DNA of 64,000 nt from Marivivens geojensis (GCF_023540835.1 NZ_JALKCU010000001.1:1178001-1242000); one strand, 5' to 3'; positions 1 through 9,324 are shown, counted from the first letter of the stretch. A program made the numbers and translations. The notes: generated by a model from the sequence alone, not told the origin.

Positions 1-161
1 TGGCCGAGGCCAAGGCGCTGGCCCGTCGTTTGGGGCCGCCGATCAATGATCAGGTTATCGACGACACCATTGCGGCCCTCGCGCAGCGTTGGGAAAGCTC
101 TGAGGCGGTCGAAGGCATCGGTGCCTTTTTCGACAAACGCAAACCGCAGTGGCAGAGTTAA
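1..161 (+). CDS. Enoyl-CoA hydratase/isomerase family protein, C-terminal end only
   Basis: The first 53 codons visible are the end of a gene that starts before the window. The peptide runs AEAKALARRLG, then VIDDTIAALAQRWESSEAVE, then GIGAFFDKRKPQW. The tail motif of an EGI.AF..KR.P.W type is characteristic of the C-terminal helices of the crotonase (enoyl-CoA hydratase/isomerase) family, as in methylglutaconyl-CoA hydratase-like enzymes of leucine breakdown. The catalytic part is not in the window, so the substrate cannot be assigned. Its TAA stop shares the TTAA tetranucleotide at 158-161 with the stop of the convergent GGDEF gene. Confidence 0.75.
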   Translation, partial: AEAKALARRLGPPINDQVIDDTIAALAQRWESSEAVEGIGAFFDKRKPQWQS

Positions 162-871
162 GCCGCGATTTCCATTCGTGCACGGCCTGCAGTTTTCGCC
201 CGATAGAGTGCGATGTCTGCGTCCCGCAGAGCCTCGTCCAATGTCATATGCGGACCAACCGTTGCCGCCCCGACGGAAACGGTGACCTGCAATGACGCAC
301 CCGTGCCAGTTTCGACCAGAAGGCCCATACTGATCCGCTGTCCGATTTGGCGCGCGGTTTCCATCGTGACATCGGGAAGGAAGATCGCGAACTCTTCGCC
401 TCCGACACGGCCAATGACATCATTCGACCTCAGTAATCTTTGCAGGTGATCGGCCATGACCTGAAGGCAATGGTCGCCCGCCGCATGGCCGTAGTTGTCG
501 TTGATGTCCTTAAAGTGGTCCGCGTCCAGCAACAGCATAACACCCTTATGGCGTGACAGCGCTGACCGTGCCCGCTCCATAAAGGCGCGACGATTTGGGA
601 GACGGGTGAGCATATCGGTGGTCGCCATTTCAACCAATCGGTCCTTGGTCGCGACCTGCCGAGCGCCAATGAATTGCCCACCCAGCATGAACGGCGTTCC
701 GACGATTGATGTCAAAAGAACGATATCCACCAACGGAATCGCATTGGAGCCAAGAACAAAGAACTGAACCACAATCGCCAACAGATTCAGCGGAACGAGT
801 AAAACAACCAAGTTGAAAATTGCACGGCGAACAGACCGAGGTGACATAAAGAAAATGAGGAGCCTTAACAC
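158..871 (-). CDS. Membrane-anchored diguanylate cyclase (GGDEF domain)
   Basis: A 237-residue protein with two hydrophobic helices in the first 70 residues and then a GGDEF domain from about residue 80. The signature is GGEEF. An RSND tetrad sits five residues before it, which matches the RxxD allosteric inhibitory site of product-inhibited cyclases. The fold-typical LPNRRAF, DADHFKDIND and YGHAAGD motifs are all present, so it should make c-di-GMP from two GTP at the inner membrane. No other sensor domain is seen, so the signal would have to act through the membrane helices. The start is uncertain: GTG at 871, or ATG at 847 with no good ribosome site. It runs divergently from nuoA. Confidence 0.88.
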   Translation of the reverse strand: MLRLLIFFMSPRSVRRAIFNLVVLLVPLNLLAIVVQFFVLGSNAIPLVDIVLLTSIVGTPFMLGGQFIGARQVATKDRLVEMATTDMLTRLPNRRAFMERARSALSRHKGVMLLLDADHFKDINDNYGHAAGDHCLQVMADHLQRLLRSNDVIGRVGGEEFAIFLPDVTMETARQIGQRISMGLLVETGTGASLQVTVSVGAATVGPHMTLDEALRDADIALYRAKTAGRARMEIAA

Positions 872-949
872 AATATACCTATAATAAAGGGTGATTGGGC
901 GACCCTAGTTCGAAAGTGTTAAGAGTTCCTTGTCATTTGGCCCTGAATT

Positions 950-979
950 TTGAGTGAGAAAAACAGCGTCAACTATAGC
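950..979 (+). promoter_or_regulatory. Candidate promoter of the nuo cluster
   Basis: TTGAGT at 950-955 and TATAGC at 974-979 are separated by 18 bases and lie about 90 bases before the nuoA start, in the 198-base gap between the divergent GGDEF gene and nuoA. This is the best sigma-70-like pair I see there. An alternative -35 (TTGTCA at about 930) cannot be excluded. Confidence 0.35.
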
Positions 980-1069
980 GGCGCTTGGTTGACCCTCTGA
1001 CGCGGCAGGGGTAAAGCCATGTCGAACGAACGGACCGTGATAGGTCCGTCCTGCAGGAAAGGACCTGTC

Positions 1070-1959
<890 letters not shown>

Positions 1960-1971
1960 GAGGGGGTTGTC

Positions 1972-2577
1972 ATGTCCGAAGCACTAAAGGAACTTGGCGC
2001 TCTTCTCGAGCTGAAGAAATCCGATGCCGTTCTCGGTTGGGATGTCACCTATGGTGAGCTGAACGTCGATGTTGCGCCGTCGCAATTGGTAGCTTTTGTT
2101 GAGTTTCTGAAAACCGACCAGTCCTGCCAGTTCTCGTCGCTTGTCGATATCACTGCTGTTGACTATCCGGGCCGCGCAAAACGGTTCGACGTGGTTTATC
2201 ACTTTCTGTCGATGTATCAGAACCACCGCATTCGTCTGCGCGTGTCGATCCGCGAAGAGGAAATGGTTCCGTCGATCATCGAAGTTCACCCTTCGGCCAA
2301 CTGGTTCGAGCGTGAAGTCTTTGACATGTTCGGTATCCTGTTCTCGGGTCACCCAGACCTGCGCCGCATTTTGACCGACTACGGTTTCCGTGGTTATCCG
2401 CTGCGCAAGGACTTCCCGACCACTGGTTACACCGAGGTTCGCTACGACGAAGCGCAAAAGCGCGTTGTCTATGAGCCCGTTAAACTGGTTCAGGAATATC
2501 GCCAGTTCGACTTTATGTCGCCGTGGGAAGGTGCTGAATACATCCTTCCGGGTGACGACAAGGCAGCGGCGAAGTAA
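1972..2577 (+). CDS. nuoC: NADH-quinone oxidoreductase subunit C
   Basis: 30-kDa-type subunit of the peripheral arm, 201 residues, separate from NuoD and not fused as in Escherichia coli. It contains the family signature [12 protein letters not shown] followed by [14 protein letters not shown] and the PLRKDFP motif. AGAGGGGG a few bases before the ATG gives a strong ribosome site. The subunit has no cofactor. It scaffolds the quinone module together with NuoB and NuoD. The next gene in the cluster is not nuoD but a sulfotransferase. Confidence 0.96.
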   Translation: MSEALKELGALLELKKSDAVLGWDVTYGELNVDVAPSQLVAFVEFLKTDQSCQFSSLVDITAVDYPGRAKRFDVVYHFLSMYQNHRIRLRVSIREEEMVPSIIEVHPSANWFEREVFDMFGILFSGHPDLRRILTDYGFRGYPLRKDFPTTGYTEVRYDEAQKRVVYEPVKLVQEYRQFDFMSPWEGAEYILPGDDKAAAK

Positions 2578-2581
2578 TCGA

Positions 2582-3478
2582 ATGACCGATCAGACCCTCC
2601 TTTACTGTGTAGGCGCGACGAAGGCAGGCACGTCCTGGCTTTATCGTATGCTGCATGGTCATCCGGAGTGTCTGGTACGCAACGTGAAGGAAGCCCACTA
2701 CTGGGATTCCTTCGACGCGAAACGCTGTGCGGGCCAGTTGTCGGCCTTCGCTGCCAATCATTCGAAAATGCTTGAGACCCGCGAAATGGTGCGCCGCAAT
2801 GGCAACAAGCACCGTGAGGCCAACCTGACCCGTCAAATCGACGATATGGTTGGTCTGGTCGACGTGCTGGAGAGCCCACGTGACGATGATGCTCGCTATT
2901 GGGCATGGTTGTCGAGCGGCGGAGAGGGCAAACGTGTGGTGGCAGAGATGACCCCTGCGTATGGTCTCTTGGATGAGGCGATGCTGACACGCATGTCTGC
3001 GCTGCGTCCGATGACAAAGTTTGTCTATCTGATCCGTGACCCGCTTGACCGTTTGTGGAGCCATATTCGCATGGTGGTCTCGCGCCAGCATGGTGATGTT
3101 AACCTTGAGGCGCGCGCCAATGATGCGATGGCGAAAGTGATCGCTGGGCAGAAGCACGCGGATGTCGCTGAACGCGGTGACTATCGCGCGACCATCGAAA
3201 AACTGCGCCGCGTTGTTCCGGGATCGCGGTTGCTGGTAGAATTTTCCGAACGCCTGATGACGGCGGAGGGCTGGGCGCGTGTTTGCGCGTTTCTGGGCCT
3301 GACCCACATCGCGGCTGACAAAGAACGCAAAGTTCATGAAGGCGCCAAGGCCCGCATGGACGCAGGGCTGGCAGCGGATGCTGTTCGGTTCCTCAAAGAT
3401 CAATACGATTGGGTCGCCGAAAACGTCGGCCCGCTGCCATTGAACTGGCAGAATAACCTTGCGAGGGCATACGCATGA
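2582..3478 (+). CDS. Sulfotransferase family protein, inserted between nuoC and nuoD
   Basis: A 298-residue protein with the two PAPS-binding signatures of the sulfotransferase superfamily. The 5'-phosphosulfate loop is GATKAGTSW at residues 11-19, with the catalytic Lys at 14. The 3'-phosphate motif is RDPLDRLWS at residues 152-160. It would move sulfate from PAPS to a hydroxyl or amine acceptor; the acceptor cannot be told from sequence. The ATG at 2582 is four bases after nuoC with only a weak ribosome site. The stop overlaps the nuoD start by four bases (ATGA), so nuoD translation probably depends on it. I know of no role for a sulfotransferase in complex I, so its position suggests either an insertion that preserved operon coupling or an unrecognised function. 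Confidence 0.85.
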   Translation: MTDQTLLYCVGATKAGTSWLYRMLHGHPECLVRNVKEAHYWDSFDAKRCAGQLSAFAANHSKMLETREMVRRNGNKHREANLTRQIDDMVGLVDVLESPRDDDARYWAWLSSGGEGKRVVAEMTPAYGLLDEAMLTRMSALRPMTKFVYLIRDPLDRLWSHIRMVVSRQHGDVNLEARANDAMAKVIAGQKHADVAERGDYRATIEKLRRVVPGSRLLVEFSERLMTAEGWARVCAFLGLTHIAADKERKVHEGAKARMDAGLAADAVRFLKDQYDWVAENVGPLPLNWQNNLARAYA

Positions 3479-4692
3479 TGGATGGTGGCAAAGGCTTCGA
3501 GGACGCTCAGACGGGCGAACAGAAGATCCGTAACTTCAACATCAACTTCGGCCCGCAGCACCCTGCGGCTCACGGCGTGTTGCGTCTGGTTCTGGAACTG
3601 GACGGTGAGATTGTTGAACGCTGCGACCCGCATATCGGTCTGCTGCACCGTGGCACCGAAAAGCTGATGGAAAGCCGCACCTATCTGCAGAACCTTCCGT
3701 ATTTCGACCGTCTCGACTACGTGGCGCCGATGAACCAAGAACACGCTTGGTGCTTGGCCATCGAACGTCTGACCGGCACTGAAGTTCCGCGTCGTGCTTC
3801 GCTGATCCGCGTTCTTTATTCCGAGATTGGCCGCGTCCTGAACCACCTTCTGAACGTCACAACGCAGGCTATGGACGTTGGTGCGCTGACACCGCCGCTC
3901 TGGGGCTTTGAAGAGCGTGAAAAGCTGATGATTTTCTACGAACGTGCCTGTGGCGCACGTTTGCACGCAGCATATTTCCGTCCTGGTGGTGTTCACCAAG
4001 ACCTACCAGACGCGCTTCTGGACGATATCGAAGAGTGGGCGAACCACTTCCCGAACGTTCTCGATGACATCGACGGTTTGCTGACCGAGAACCGTATTTT
4101 CAAACAGCGTAACGTTGATATCGGCGTTGTGACCGAAGAAGACATCCAGAAATGGGGCTTCTCGGGCGTGATGGTGCGTGGCTCTGGCCTTGCATGGGAC
4201 CTGCGTCGTGCGCAGCCTTACGAATGCTATGATGAGTTTGAGTTCCAAATCCCCGTTGGCAAAAACGGAGACTGTTTCGACCGCTATCTCGTCCGCATGG
4301 AAGAGATGCGTCAGTCGACGTCGATCATCAAACAAGCGATTGCGAAATTGCGGGTTGAAGGGGGCGATGTTCTGGCCCGTGGTAAGATCACGCCGCCGAA
4401 ACGTGGCGACATGAAGACCAACATGGAATCGTTGATCCACCACTTCAAACTCTACACCGAAGGCTTCCACGTGCCTGAGGGCGAGGTTTACGCAGCGGTT
4501 GAAGCACCGAAAGGCGAATTTGGCGTCTACCTGAAGGCCGACGGCTCGAACAAACCATATCGTGCTAAACTGCGCGCGCCAGGCTATCTGCACCTGCAGG
4601 CAATGGACCACATTGCGTCTGGTCACCAGCTCGCTGACGTGGCTGCCATCATCGGTACCATGGACGTTGTGTTCGGGGAGATTGACCGCTGA
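3475..4692 (+). CDS. nuoD: NADH-quinone oxidoreductase subunit D
   Basis: 49-kDa-type subunit forming much of the quinone site, 405 residues. The loop GPQHPAAHG (residues 26-34) carries the conserved quinone-site His, and [14 protein letters not shown] and PYFDRLDYV follow. The C-terminus ends with the usual [14 protein letters not shown]. It is homologous to the large subunit of NiFe hydrogenases but lacks the metal-binding Cys pairs. It overlaps the sulfotransferase stop by four bases, and its own stop shares a base with the next start. Confidence 0.97.
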   Translation: MMDGGKGFEDAQTGEQKIRNFNINFGPQHPAAHGVLRLVLELDGEIVERCDPHIGLLHRGTEKLMESRTYLQNLPYFDRLDYVAPMNQEHAWCLAIERLTGTEVPRRASLIRVLYSEIGRVLNHLLNVTTQAMDVGALTPPLWGFEEREKLMIFYERACGARLHAAYFRPGGVHQDLPDALLDDIEEWANHFPNVLDDIDGLLTENRIFKQRNVDIGVVTEEDIQKWGFSGVMVRGSGLAWDLRRAQPYECYDEFEFQIPVGKNGDCFDRYLVRMEEMRQSTSIIKQAIAKLRVEGGDVLARGKITPPKRGDMKTNMESLIHHFKLYTEGFHVPEGEVYAAVEAPKGEFGVYLKADGSNKPYRAKLRAPGYLHLQAMDHIASGHQLADVAAIIGTMDVVFGEIDR

Positions 4693-4952
4693 TGAAGCGA
4701 TTTGGGTTGGTTGTGTTAGCCTGTCTGCCCGGTAGTGTGTTTGCCGATGTTGCGGCTGATAAGGCCGCGCTGTCCAAGGCCATTGAGGCCGCAGGTTGTG
4801 TGGTTACCGCCGATAACGGCGATGAGATTTTTCAGGCCTCTGGTCTGACCGAAGAGCAAGTATTTGCTGCCGTAGCCGCGCTTTATGAGTCGGGGCAGGC
4901 GGTTCTTCAACCCGACGGGAGCATGTCGCTCCAGACTGAGGCGTGCAAGTGA
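4692..4952 (+). CDS. Small exported protein between nuoD and nuoE
   Basis: An 86-residue protein with a clear signal peptide (hydrophobic core LVVLACLPGSV, predicted cleavage after VFA at residue 18). The mature part is about 68 residues and has just two cysteines, Cys36 and Cys85, which could form a disulfide in the periplasm. It starts on the last base of the nuoD stop (TGATG), so it is coupled to nuoD. I recognise no named family. Short unidentified frames at this place are usual in Rhodobacterales nuo clusters. A role in assembly or stability of the complex is inference from position only. Confidence 0.75.
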   Translation: MKRFGLVVLACLPGSVFADVAADKAALSKAIEAAGCVVTADNGDEIFQASGLTEEQVFAAVAALYESGQAVLQPDGSMSLQTEACK

Positions 4953-5017
4953 GCCGCCGCGCAGAAATTGAAACCAAGGTTGGTGCATACCGCGCCGCCG
5001 AAAAGACCGGAGCCTGA
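4949..5017 (+). CDS. Possible 22-codon micro-ORF bridging to nuoE
   Basis: GTG at 4949 overlaps the stop of the preceding gene (TGA at 4950-4952), and the frame runs 22 codons to TGA at 5015-5017, five bases before nuoE. The peptide would be strongly charged (starts [17 protein letters not shown]). Exact filling of the gap suggests translational coupling or a real small protein, but length gives little statistical support. Confidence 0.3.
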   Translation: MSRRAEIETKVGAYRAAEKTGA

Positions 5018-5022
5018 CGCCG

Positions 5023-6102
5023 ATGCTTCGCCGTTTGCACCACGAACAGCCCTCGTCCTTTGCTTTTACCCCTGCGAACCTTGCATGGGCTGAAGGTCAA
5101 ATTCAAAAGTACCCCGAAGGCCGTCAGGCATCAGCGATCATTCCGCTGCTGTGGCGTGCCCAAGAGCAAGAAGGTTGGCTGACCCGTCCAGCAATCGAAA
5201 CGGTCGCTGATATGCTCGGTATGGCCTACATTCGTGCGCTTGAGGTGGCATCGTTCTACTTCATGTTCCAACTGCAACCCACGGGTTCGATCGCTCATAT
5301 CCAGATCTGCGGTACGCTGTCGTGCATGATCTGCGGTGCTGAAGACCTGATCGGAGTCTGCAAAGAAAAGATCAACGAAGCGCCGTTTACTCTGTCTGCT
5401 GATGGCAAATTCACTTGGGAAGAAGTGGAATGTCTGGGTGCTTGCACCAACGCACCGATGGCTCAGATCGGTAAAGACTACTACGAAGACCTCACCGCTG
5501 ATGGCCTGCGCAAACTGCTAGACGATCTTGCTGCTGGCAAGGTTCCGACACCGGGTCCGCAGAACGGCCGTTACGCGGCAGAGCCTCTGTCAGGTCTGAC
5601 CTCGCTGACCGATCACGAGAGCGGCAAGCACCAGTACAACGCCTCCGCTCAGCTGGCTGTTGATATTGGTGACACTGTTAAACGCATCGACGGCACCGAA
5701 GTTCCGCTTTTGACACCTTGGATCAAATCTGGCGCGACCGCTGCAAAAGCACCTGCCAAGAAAGCAGCTGCGAAACCTGCTGCGAAGAAAGCTCCGACGG
5801 AGAAGGCGGCAAAGCCTGCTGCAGCACCGGCGAAAGCGGCTGAGGTTGCTTCGGTTGACGAAAAACAGCCGGAAGTTCTGACCGCACCGCGCGCGTCGGG
5901 CAAAGATGACCTCAAGAAGATCTCTGGCGTGGGTCCGAAGCTCGAGGCGTTGTTGAACGAACTGGGTTTCTATCACTACGACCAGATCGCGAAATGGACT
6001 GCTCAAGAAGTTGCATGGGTTGATGCCCGTCTGACCTTTAAGGGTCGCATCGAGCGTGATGATTGGATGGCTCAGGCTGCGAAACTCGCCTCTGAATCGT
6101 AA
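5023..6102 (+). CDS. nuoE: NADH-quinone oxidoreductase subunit E with C-terminal helix-hairpin-helix extension
   Basis: The first 220 residues or so are the 24-kDa thioredoxin-like subunit that binds the [2Fe-2S] cluster N1a next to FMN. The ligands are Cys96, Cys101, Cys137 and Cys141 (CGTLSC and CLGAC). At 359 residues it is about twice the usual length. A low-complexity Ala/Lys/Pro linker (about 245-285) is followed by a 65-residue domain from Asp295 with the [10 protein letters not shown] motif of helix-hairpin-helix folds. The same linker-plus-domain architecture ends the membrane protein at 6268-7110. The extension is not needed for electron transfer in short NuoE homologues. Its binding partner is unknown. 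Confidence 0.95.
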   Translation: MLRRLHHEQPSSFAFTPANLAWAEGQIQKYPEGRQASAIIPLLWRAQEQEGWLTRPAIETVADMLGMAYIRALEVASFYFMFQLQPTGSIAHIQICGTLSCMICGAEDLIGVCKEKINEAPFTLSADGKFTWEEVECLGACTNAPMAQIGKDYYEDLTADGLRKLLDDLAAGKVPTPGPQNGRYAAEPLSGLTSLTDHESGKHQYNASAQLAVDIGDTVKRIDGTEVPLLTPWIKSGATAAKAPAKKAAAKPAAKKAPTEKAAKPAAAPAKAAEVASVDEKQPEVLTAPRASGKDDLKKISGVGPKLEALLNELGFYHYDQIAKWTAQEVAWVDARLTFKGRIERDDWMAQAAKLASES

Positions 6103-6110
6103 GAATATCG

Positions 6111-6163
6111 CCTCAGGTCGCGCCTAGACTGTGTAAATATTACACTTTAGGCGCGATCTGAGG
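6111..6163. repeat. Long two-stage hairpin between nuoE and the next gene
   Basis: Arms 6111-6126 (CCTCAGGTCGCGCCTA) and 6148-6163 pair over 16 positions with a single G-U. Inside them GTGTAA (6131-6136) and TTACAC (6140-6145) pair perfectly around ATA. No T-run follows, so it does not look like an ordinary terminator. It could be an RNA processing or stability element in the nuo transcript. Alternatively, the symmetric GTGTAA-ATA-TTACAC core could be a protein-binding site. Confidence 0.7.
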
Positions 6164-6174
6164 TGGATTTGCTA

Positions 6175-6193
6175 TCAAATTTTACAAATTTGA
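6175..6193. repeat. Second inverted repeat in the nuoE downstream gap
   Basis: TCAAATT and AATTTGA form a perfect 7-bp inverted repeat around TTACA, eleven bases after the long hairpin and about 75 bases before the next start. A weak promoter-like pair TTTACA (6181-6186) and TTTAGA (6204-6209), 17 apart, overlaps it. An operator function is a guess. Confidence 0.4.
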
Positions 6194-6267
6194 GTAGTCT
6201 TCCTTTAGAAGGGCACAGAGACCTCCAGCAAATGAGAGGCTCATGGGACGTTGAAGGAGTTTAGACT

Positions 6268-7110
6268 ATGACTAATTCGAATACAGGTTGGGGTTGTCGG
6301 CAGATTAGCTGGCTCGCGGCCGCTATTATTGGTGTTGTTGCAGCCATCATTCTTGGCGTTGCTGCACACTGGGGATGGTTCCTCGCTGTTCTTGCAGGGA
6401 TTGTTGTGGCTGTGATTGCGGGCCTCATCCTGACATATTTCTTCTGCGGCGAGGCGGCTGCGCCTGCAAGCAGCGCATCTACATCATCGACACCTGCGGC
6501 CCCAGAGGCTCCCGCTCCGGTTGCTGCGGCACCTGCTGAACCCGCACCGACTGCAGCTCCTGCCGCGGTACCCGCTGCCGCACCTGCTGCTCCTGCCGCT
6601 CAGATCAAACCGTCCAAAGCTCTTGCTGGCGAAGAAGAACTCGCCTCTCAGAAGGGCGATTGGAAATACGAAGCGCCTGCTGCTGAGCCAGCAAAACCAG
6701 CTAAGAAAGCCGCAGCAAAACCAGCCGCCAAAGCGGCGCCGAAAGCTGAAAAAGCCGCAAAGCCTGCTGCGAAAACGACCAAGTCAAAGGCTACTGCTGC
6801 GAAGGCACGTACTCCAGCTGCCGACGGTGGTAAACCAGCGGCGCTGAGCGCACCGCGCGGTGGCAAAGCGGACGACCTGAAGGTCATCGAAGGCATCGGC
6901 CCGAAATTGGAAGAATTGGTAAACAGCTACGGCGTGTATCACTACGACCAAATTGCGGCTTGGAGCGCGGAAGAGGTTGCTTGGATGGATGGCAACATGC
7001 CGCGCTTTAAAGGGCGTGTGACCCGTGACAAATGGGTGGCACAGGCTAAAATTATTGTTGAAGAAGGCATCGAAGCATTCCTTGAACGTGCCAAGACCAA
7101 CGATTACTAA
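6268..7110 (+). CDS. Membrane protein with NuoE-like C-terminal helix-hairpin-helix domain
   Basis: A 280-residue protein with two adjacent hydrophobic helices (about residues 13-36 and 38-60), a long Ala/Pro then Ala/Lys/Pro linker (about 62-190), and a C-terminal domain from Asp202 with the GIGPKLEELV motif. That domain matches the end of NuoE closely, including a shared YHYDQIA block and a following EEVAWMD / QEVAWVD segment. GAAGGAGT at 6253-6260 gives a strong ribosome site. Seen: shared architecture and position inside nuo. Inferred: it could tether the same partner as NuoE, or NuoE itself, to the membrane arm. No enzymatic motif was found. Confidence 0.85.
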   Translation: MTNSNTGWGCRQISWLAAAIIGVVAAIILGVAAHWGWFLAVLAGIVVAVIAGLILTYFFCGEAAAPASSASTSSTPAAPEAPAPVAAAPAEPAPTAAPAAVPAAAPAAPAAQIKPSKALAGEEELASQKGDWKYEAPAAEPAKPAKKAAAKPAAKAAPKAEKAAKPAAKTTKSKATAAKARTPAADGGKPAALSAPRGGKADDLKVIEGIGPKLEELVNSYGVYHYDQIAAWSAEEVAWMDGNMPRFKGRVTRDKWVAQAKIIVEEGIEAFLERAKTNDY

Positions 7111-7120
7111 CTGACGCACC

Positions 7121-7336
7121 ATGACCCACGATCCGAAACAACCGACACCTCAAAATGGCCAACGTTCCGCGTTGTTCCTCGCTGGTGTGGGTGTGTTTTG
7201 GATCGTGGCGACATGGGCCGGAGGTCAATTTGGGCTGTCCAATCGGACCCGTGCCCTTTTTGATATTATCGCCCTCGTCGGATTCGGCTGGGCTTTATGG
7301 ATGACTTATGGCATCTGGCGGTCACGCCAGAAGTGA
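7121..7336 (+). CDS. DUF5337-type small membrane protein
   Basis: A 71-residue protein with two hydrophobic helices (about 17-34 and 45-63) joined by a short loop containing GGQFGLSNRTRALFD, a sequence I associate with the DUF5337 family found just before nuoF in Rhodobacteraceae. It starts ten bases after the preceding gene and ends 13 bases before nuoF. Its function is unknown. Constant association with nuo suggests a small accessory or assembly factor of complex I, which is inference. Confidence 0.8.
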   Translation: MTHDPKQPTPQNGQRSALFLAGVGVFWIVATWAGGQFGLSNRTRALFDIIALVGFGWALWMTYGIWRSRQK

Positions 7337-7349
7337 TGAAAGGTGAGCC

Positions 7350-8630
7350 ATGCTCAAGGATCAGGACCGGATTTTCACCAACCTCTACGGCATGCACGAC
7401 CGCACCCTCGCTGGTGCGAAGGCGCGCGGGCATTGGGATGGTACTGCGGACATTATTAAAAAAGGCCGCGACTGGATCATTGATGAAATGAAAGCCTCCG
7501 GTCTGCGTGGCCGTGGTGGTGCGGGCTTCCCCACCGGTTTGAAGTGGTCCTTCATGCCGAAAGAATCAGATGGTCGCCCCAGCTACCTTGTCGTGAACGC
7601 CGACGAATCAGAGCCGGGCACCTGTAAAGACCGTGAAATCATGCGCCACGATCCGCATACGCTGATCGAAGGCTGCCTGATCGCGTCTTTCGCAATGAAT
7701 GCACACGCCTGCTACATCTACATTCGTGGTGAATACATCCGCGAACGTGAAGCGCTGCAGGCTGCGATCGACGAAGCTTATGACGCTGGCCTTCTGGGTA
7801 AGAACGCTGCTGGCTCTGGCTGGGACTTCGATCTTTATCTGCACCACGGTGCAGGCGCCTATATCTGTGGTGAAGAGACCGCGCTGCTCGAAAGCCTCGA
7901 AGGCAAAAAGGGTATGCCGCGCATGAAGCCGCCGTTCCCTGCTGGTGCAGGTCTCTACGGATGCCCGACCACTGTAAACAACGTTGAATCGATCGCTGTT
8001 TGCCCGACCATCTTGCGTCGTGGCGCGTCGTGGTTCTCTGGCATGGGGCGTCCGAACAACGTCGGCACCAAACTCTTTGCGATCTCTGGTCACGTAAACA
8101 ACCCCTGTGTTGTCGAAGAAGAGATGGGCATCACCTTCGAAGAACTGATCGAAAAGCACTGCGGTGGCATCCGTGGCGGCTGGGATAACCTTCTTGCCGT
8201 TATTCCGGGTGGTTCGTCTGTTCCCTGCGTTCGCGGCGAAAAGATGAAAGACGCGATCATGGACTTCGATTACCTGCGCGGTGAACTGGGCTCTGGCCTG
8301 GGTACTGCGGCGGTGATCGTCATGGATAAGTCGGTCGACATCGTGAAAGCGATCTGGCGTCTTTCCAAGTTCTACAAACACGAATCTTGTGGTCAGTGCA
8401 CCCCGTGCCGTGAGGGTACAGGTTGGATGATGCGCGTGATGGAACGTCTGGTTCAGGGCAATGCATCGGTTGAAGAAATTGACATGCTTTGGGACGTGAC
8501 CAAACAGGTTGAAGGCCACACCATCTGTGCGCTCGGCGACGCGGCGGCTTGGCCGATCCAAGGTCTGATCCGTAACTTCCGTCCAGAGATCGAAGAACGT
8601 CTCAAGGGCCGCGCCTTCGCAGCAGAATAA
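7350..8630 (+). CDS. nuoF: NADH-quinone oxidoreductase subunit F
   Basis: NADH-binding and FMN-binding 51-kDa subunit, 426 residues. [16 protein letters not shown] is the NADH/FMN glycine-rich loop, and [15 protein letters not shown] and [13 protein letters not shown] are family signatures. Cys347, Cys350, Cys353 (CGQCTPC) and Cys393 bind the [4Fe-4S] cluster N3. GAAAGGTGAGCC precedes the ATG. A strong rho-independent terminator lies 22 bases past the stop, unusual for the middle of a nuo cluster. Confidence 0.97.
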   Translation: MLKDQDRIFTNLYGMHDRTLAGAKARGHWDGTADIIKKGRDWIIDEMKASGLRGRGGAGFPTGLKWSFMPKESDGRPSYLVVNADESEPGTCKDREIMRHDPHTLIEGCLIASFAMNAHACYIYIRGEYIREREALQAAIDEAYDAGLLGKNAAGSGWDFDLYLHHGAGAYICGEETALLESLEGKKGMPRMKPPFPAGAGLYGCPTTVNNVESIAVCPTILRRGASWFSGMGRPNNVGTKLFAISGHVNNPCVVEEEMGITFEELIEKHCGGIRGGWDNLLAVIPGGSSVPCVRGEKMKDAIMDFDYLRGELGSGLGTAAVIVMDKSVDIVKAIWRLSKFYKHESCGQCTPCREGTGWMMRVMERLVQGNASVEEIDMLWDVTKQVEGHTICALGDAAAWPIQGLIRNFRPEIEERLKGRAFAAE

Positions 8631-8652
8631 TCAAGACTGACAGAGTTTCATG

Positions 8653-8678
8653 AGGCCACCCTTCGGGGTGGCCTTTTT
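8653..8678 (+). terminator. Rho-independent terminator after nuoF
   Basis: AGGCCACCC (8653-8661), loop TTCG, GGGTGGCCT (8666-8674) and a run of T. It is a nine-base perfect stem with the stable TTCG tetraloop. It should stop or attenuate transcription from the nuoA side before the nuoG-N genes. Confidence 0.85.
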
Positions 8679-8705
8679 CGTTACGGATGGGCTGAGATTC
8701 CTTGC

Positions 8706-8733
8706 TTGTTATGGGTGAAATATAGAGTGATAA
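8706..8733 (+). promoter_or_regulatory. Candidate internal promoter downstream of the nuoF terminator
   Basis: TTGTTA (8706-8711) and TGATAA (8728-8733) are 16 bases apart, about 30 bases before the lipoprotein start at 8763, in a locally AT-rich stretch. It would restart transcription after the terminator. Confidence 0.4.
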
Positions 8734-8762
8734 ATCGCCAATAGATTTAATTGGAGGATATT

Positions 8763-9266
8763 ATGAGATCTTTATTTGGTGCAGGATTTGTTGCTGTTTG
8801 GGTCGTGGCTGGGTGTGTTGAAACTCAAGCACCAATGACGACGGTCGCCGCTTCGGCTCAAGCAGCGCCAGCGGTGAGCCAGACAGATCGTGTTCGCGCA
8901 GGCGCGAATGGGAATCGGTCCGCGCTACGAAGCCAGCTCGAAATCGAAGTGTTGGATGCTGTAATGCCCGTTGTTCTAGCGCAGCGCATCAGTCGCAATT
9001 GCGGGCGACAGTTTACGTTCCTGTCGAACAAGGCGGATACATATTACGCCGACCTTGAGGAACAAATGCGAGATCGTGGATATTCGTCGCAGGATTTCGA
9101 ACACGTAGTCCGCAATCTTCCTGAAGCAGAGGCACAAGCGCGTGTAATTTCCTGGGTTCAAGAGCGAAATGTCGTGATTACGGACAGCGCGACTTGGTGT
9201 CCTGCTGGACAAGCGGAAATTGCTGAAGGCACAGAGATTGCTAATTTCCTTCGCGCTCGTGGTTAA
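8763..9266 (+). CDS. Lipoprotein, divergent DUF5333-like paralogue
   Basis: A 167-residue protein starting at ATG 8763, five bases after GGAGG (8753-8757). An in-frame TTG at 8751 would overlap that ribosome site and is rejected. The signal peptide ends in the lipobox VAGC at about residue 20, so it is predicted to be lipid-anchored. After a low-complexity Ala/Thr stretch, the region from about residue 55 follows the plan of the next gene: a Cys about 75 residues before a CxxGxxE motif, a GYS turn, and a C-terminal TEIANFLRARG. I read it as a diverged tandem copy of DUF5333. Base composition is more AT-rich than the neighbours. A terminator-like hairpin follows. Confidence 0.72.
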   Translation: MRSLFGAGFVAVWVVAGCVETQAPMTTVAASAQAAPAVSQTDRVRAGANGNRSALRSQLEIEVLDAVMPVVLAQRISRNCGRQFTFLSNKADTYYADLEEQMRDRGYSSQDFEHVVRNLPEAEAQARVISWVQERNVVITDSATWCPAGQAEIAEGTEIANFLRARG

Positions 9267-9297
9267 CGGCGAAAACTGACCGATAAACACGATAACG

Positions 9298-9324
9298 CGC
9301 CGTTGCTATTGAATAGCAGCGGCG
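9298..9324 (+). terminator. Terminator-like hairpin after the lipoprotein gene
   Basis: CGCCGTTGCTAT (9298-9309), loop TGA, ATAGCAGCGGCG (9313-9324), pairing with one G-U. TCTTTTG follows a few bases later, so the T-run is not ideally placed. It would close a single-gene unit made of the promoter at 8706 and the lipoprotein gene. Confidence 0.5.

Noticed and set aside
1019-1069. Upstream ATG extending nuoA by 17 residues
   Set aside because: No ribosome site and no similarity to NuoA; the GTG at 1070 has a strong site.
2390-2581. N-terminal extension of the sulfotransferase frame into nuoC
   Set aside because: The extra 64 codons overlap nuoC in another frame and do not resemble the family; the PAPS loop lies right after the ATG at 2582.
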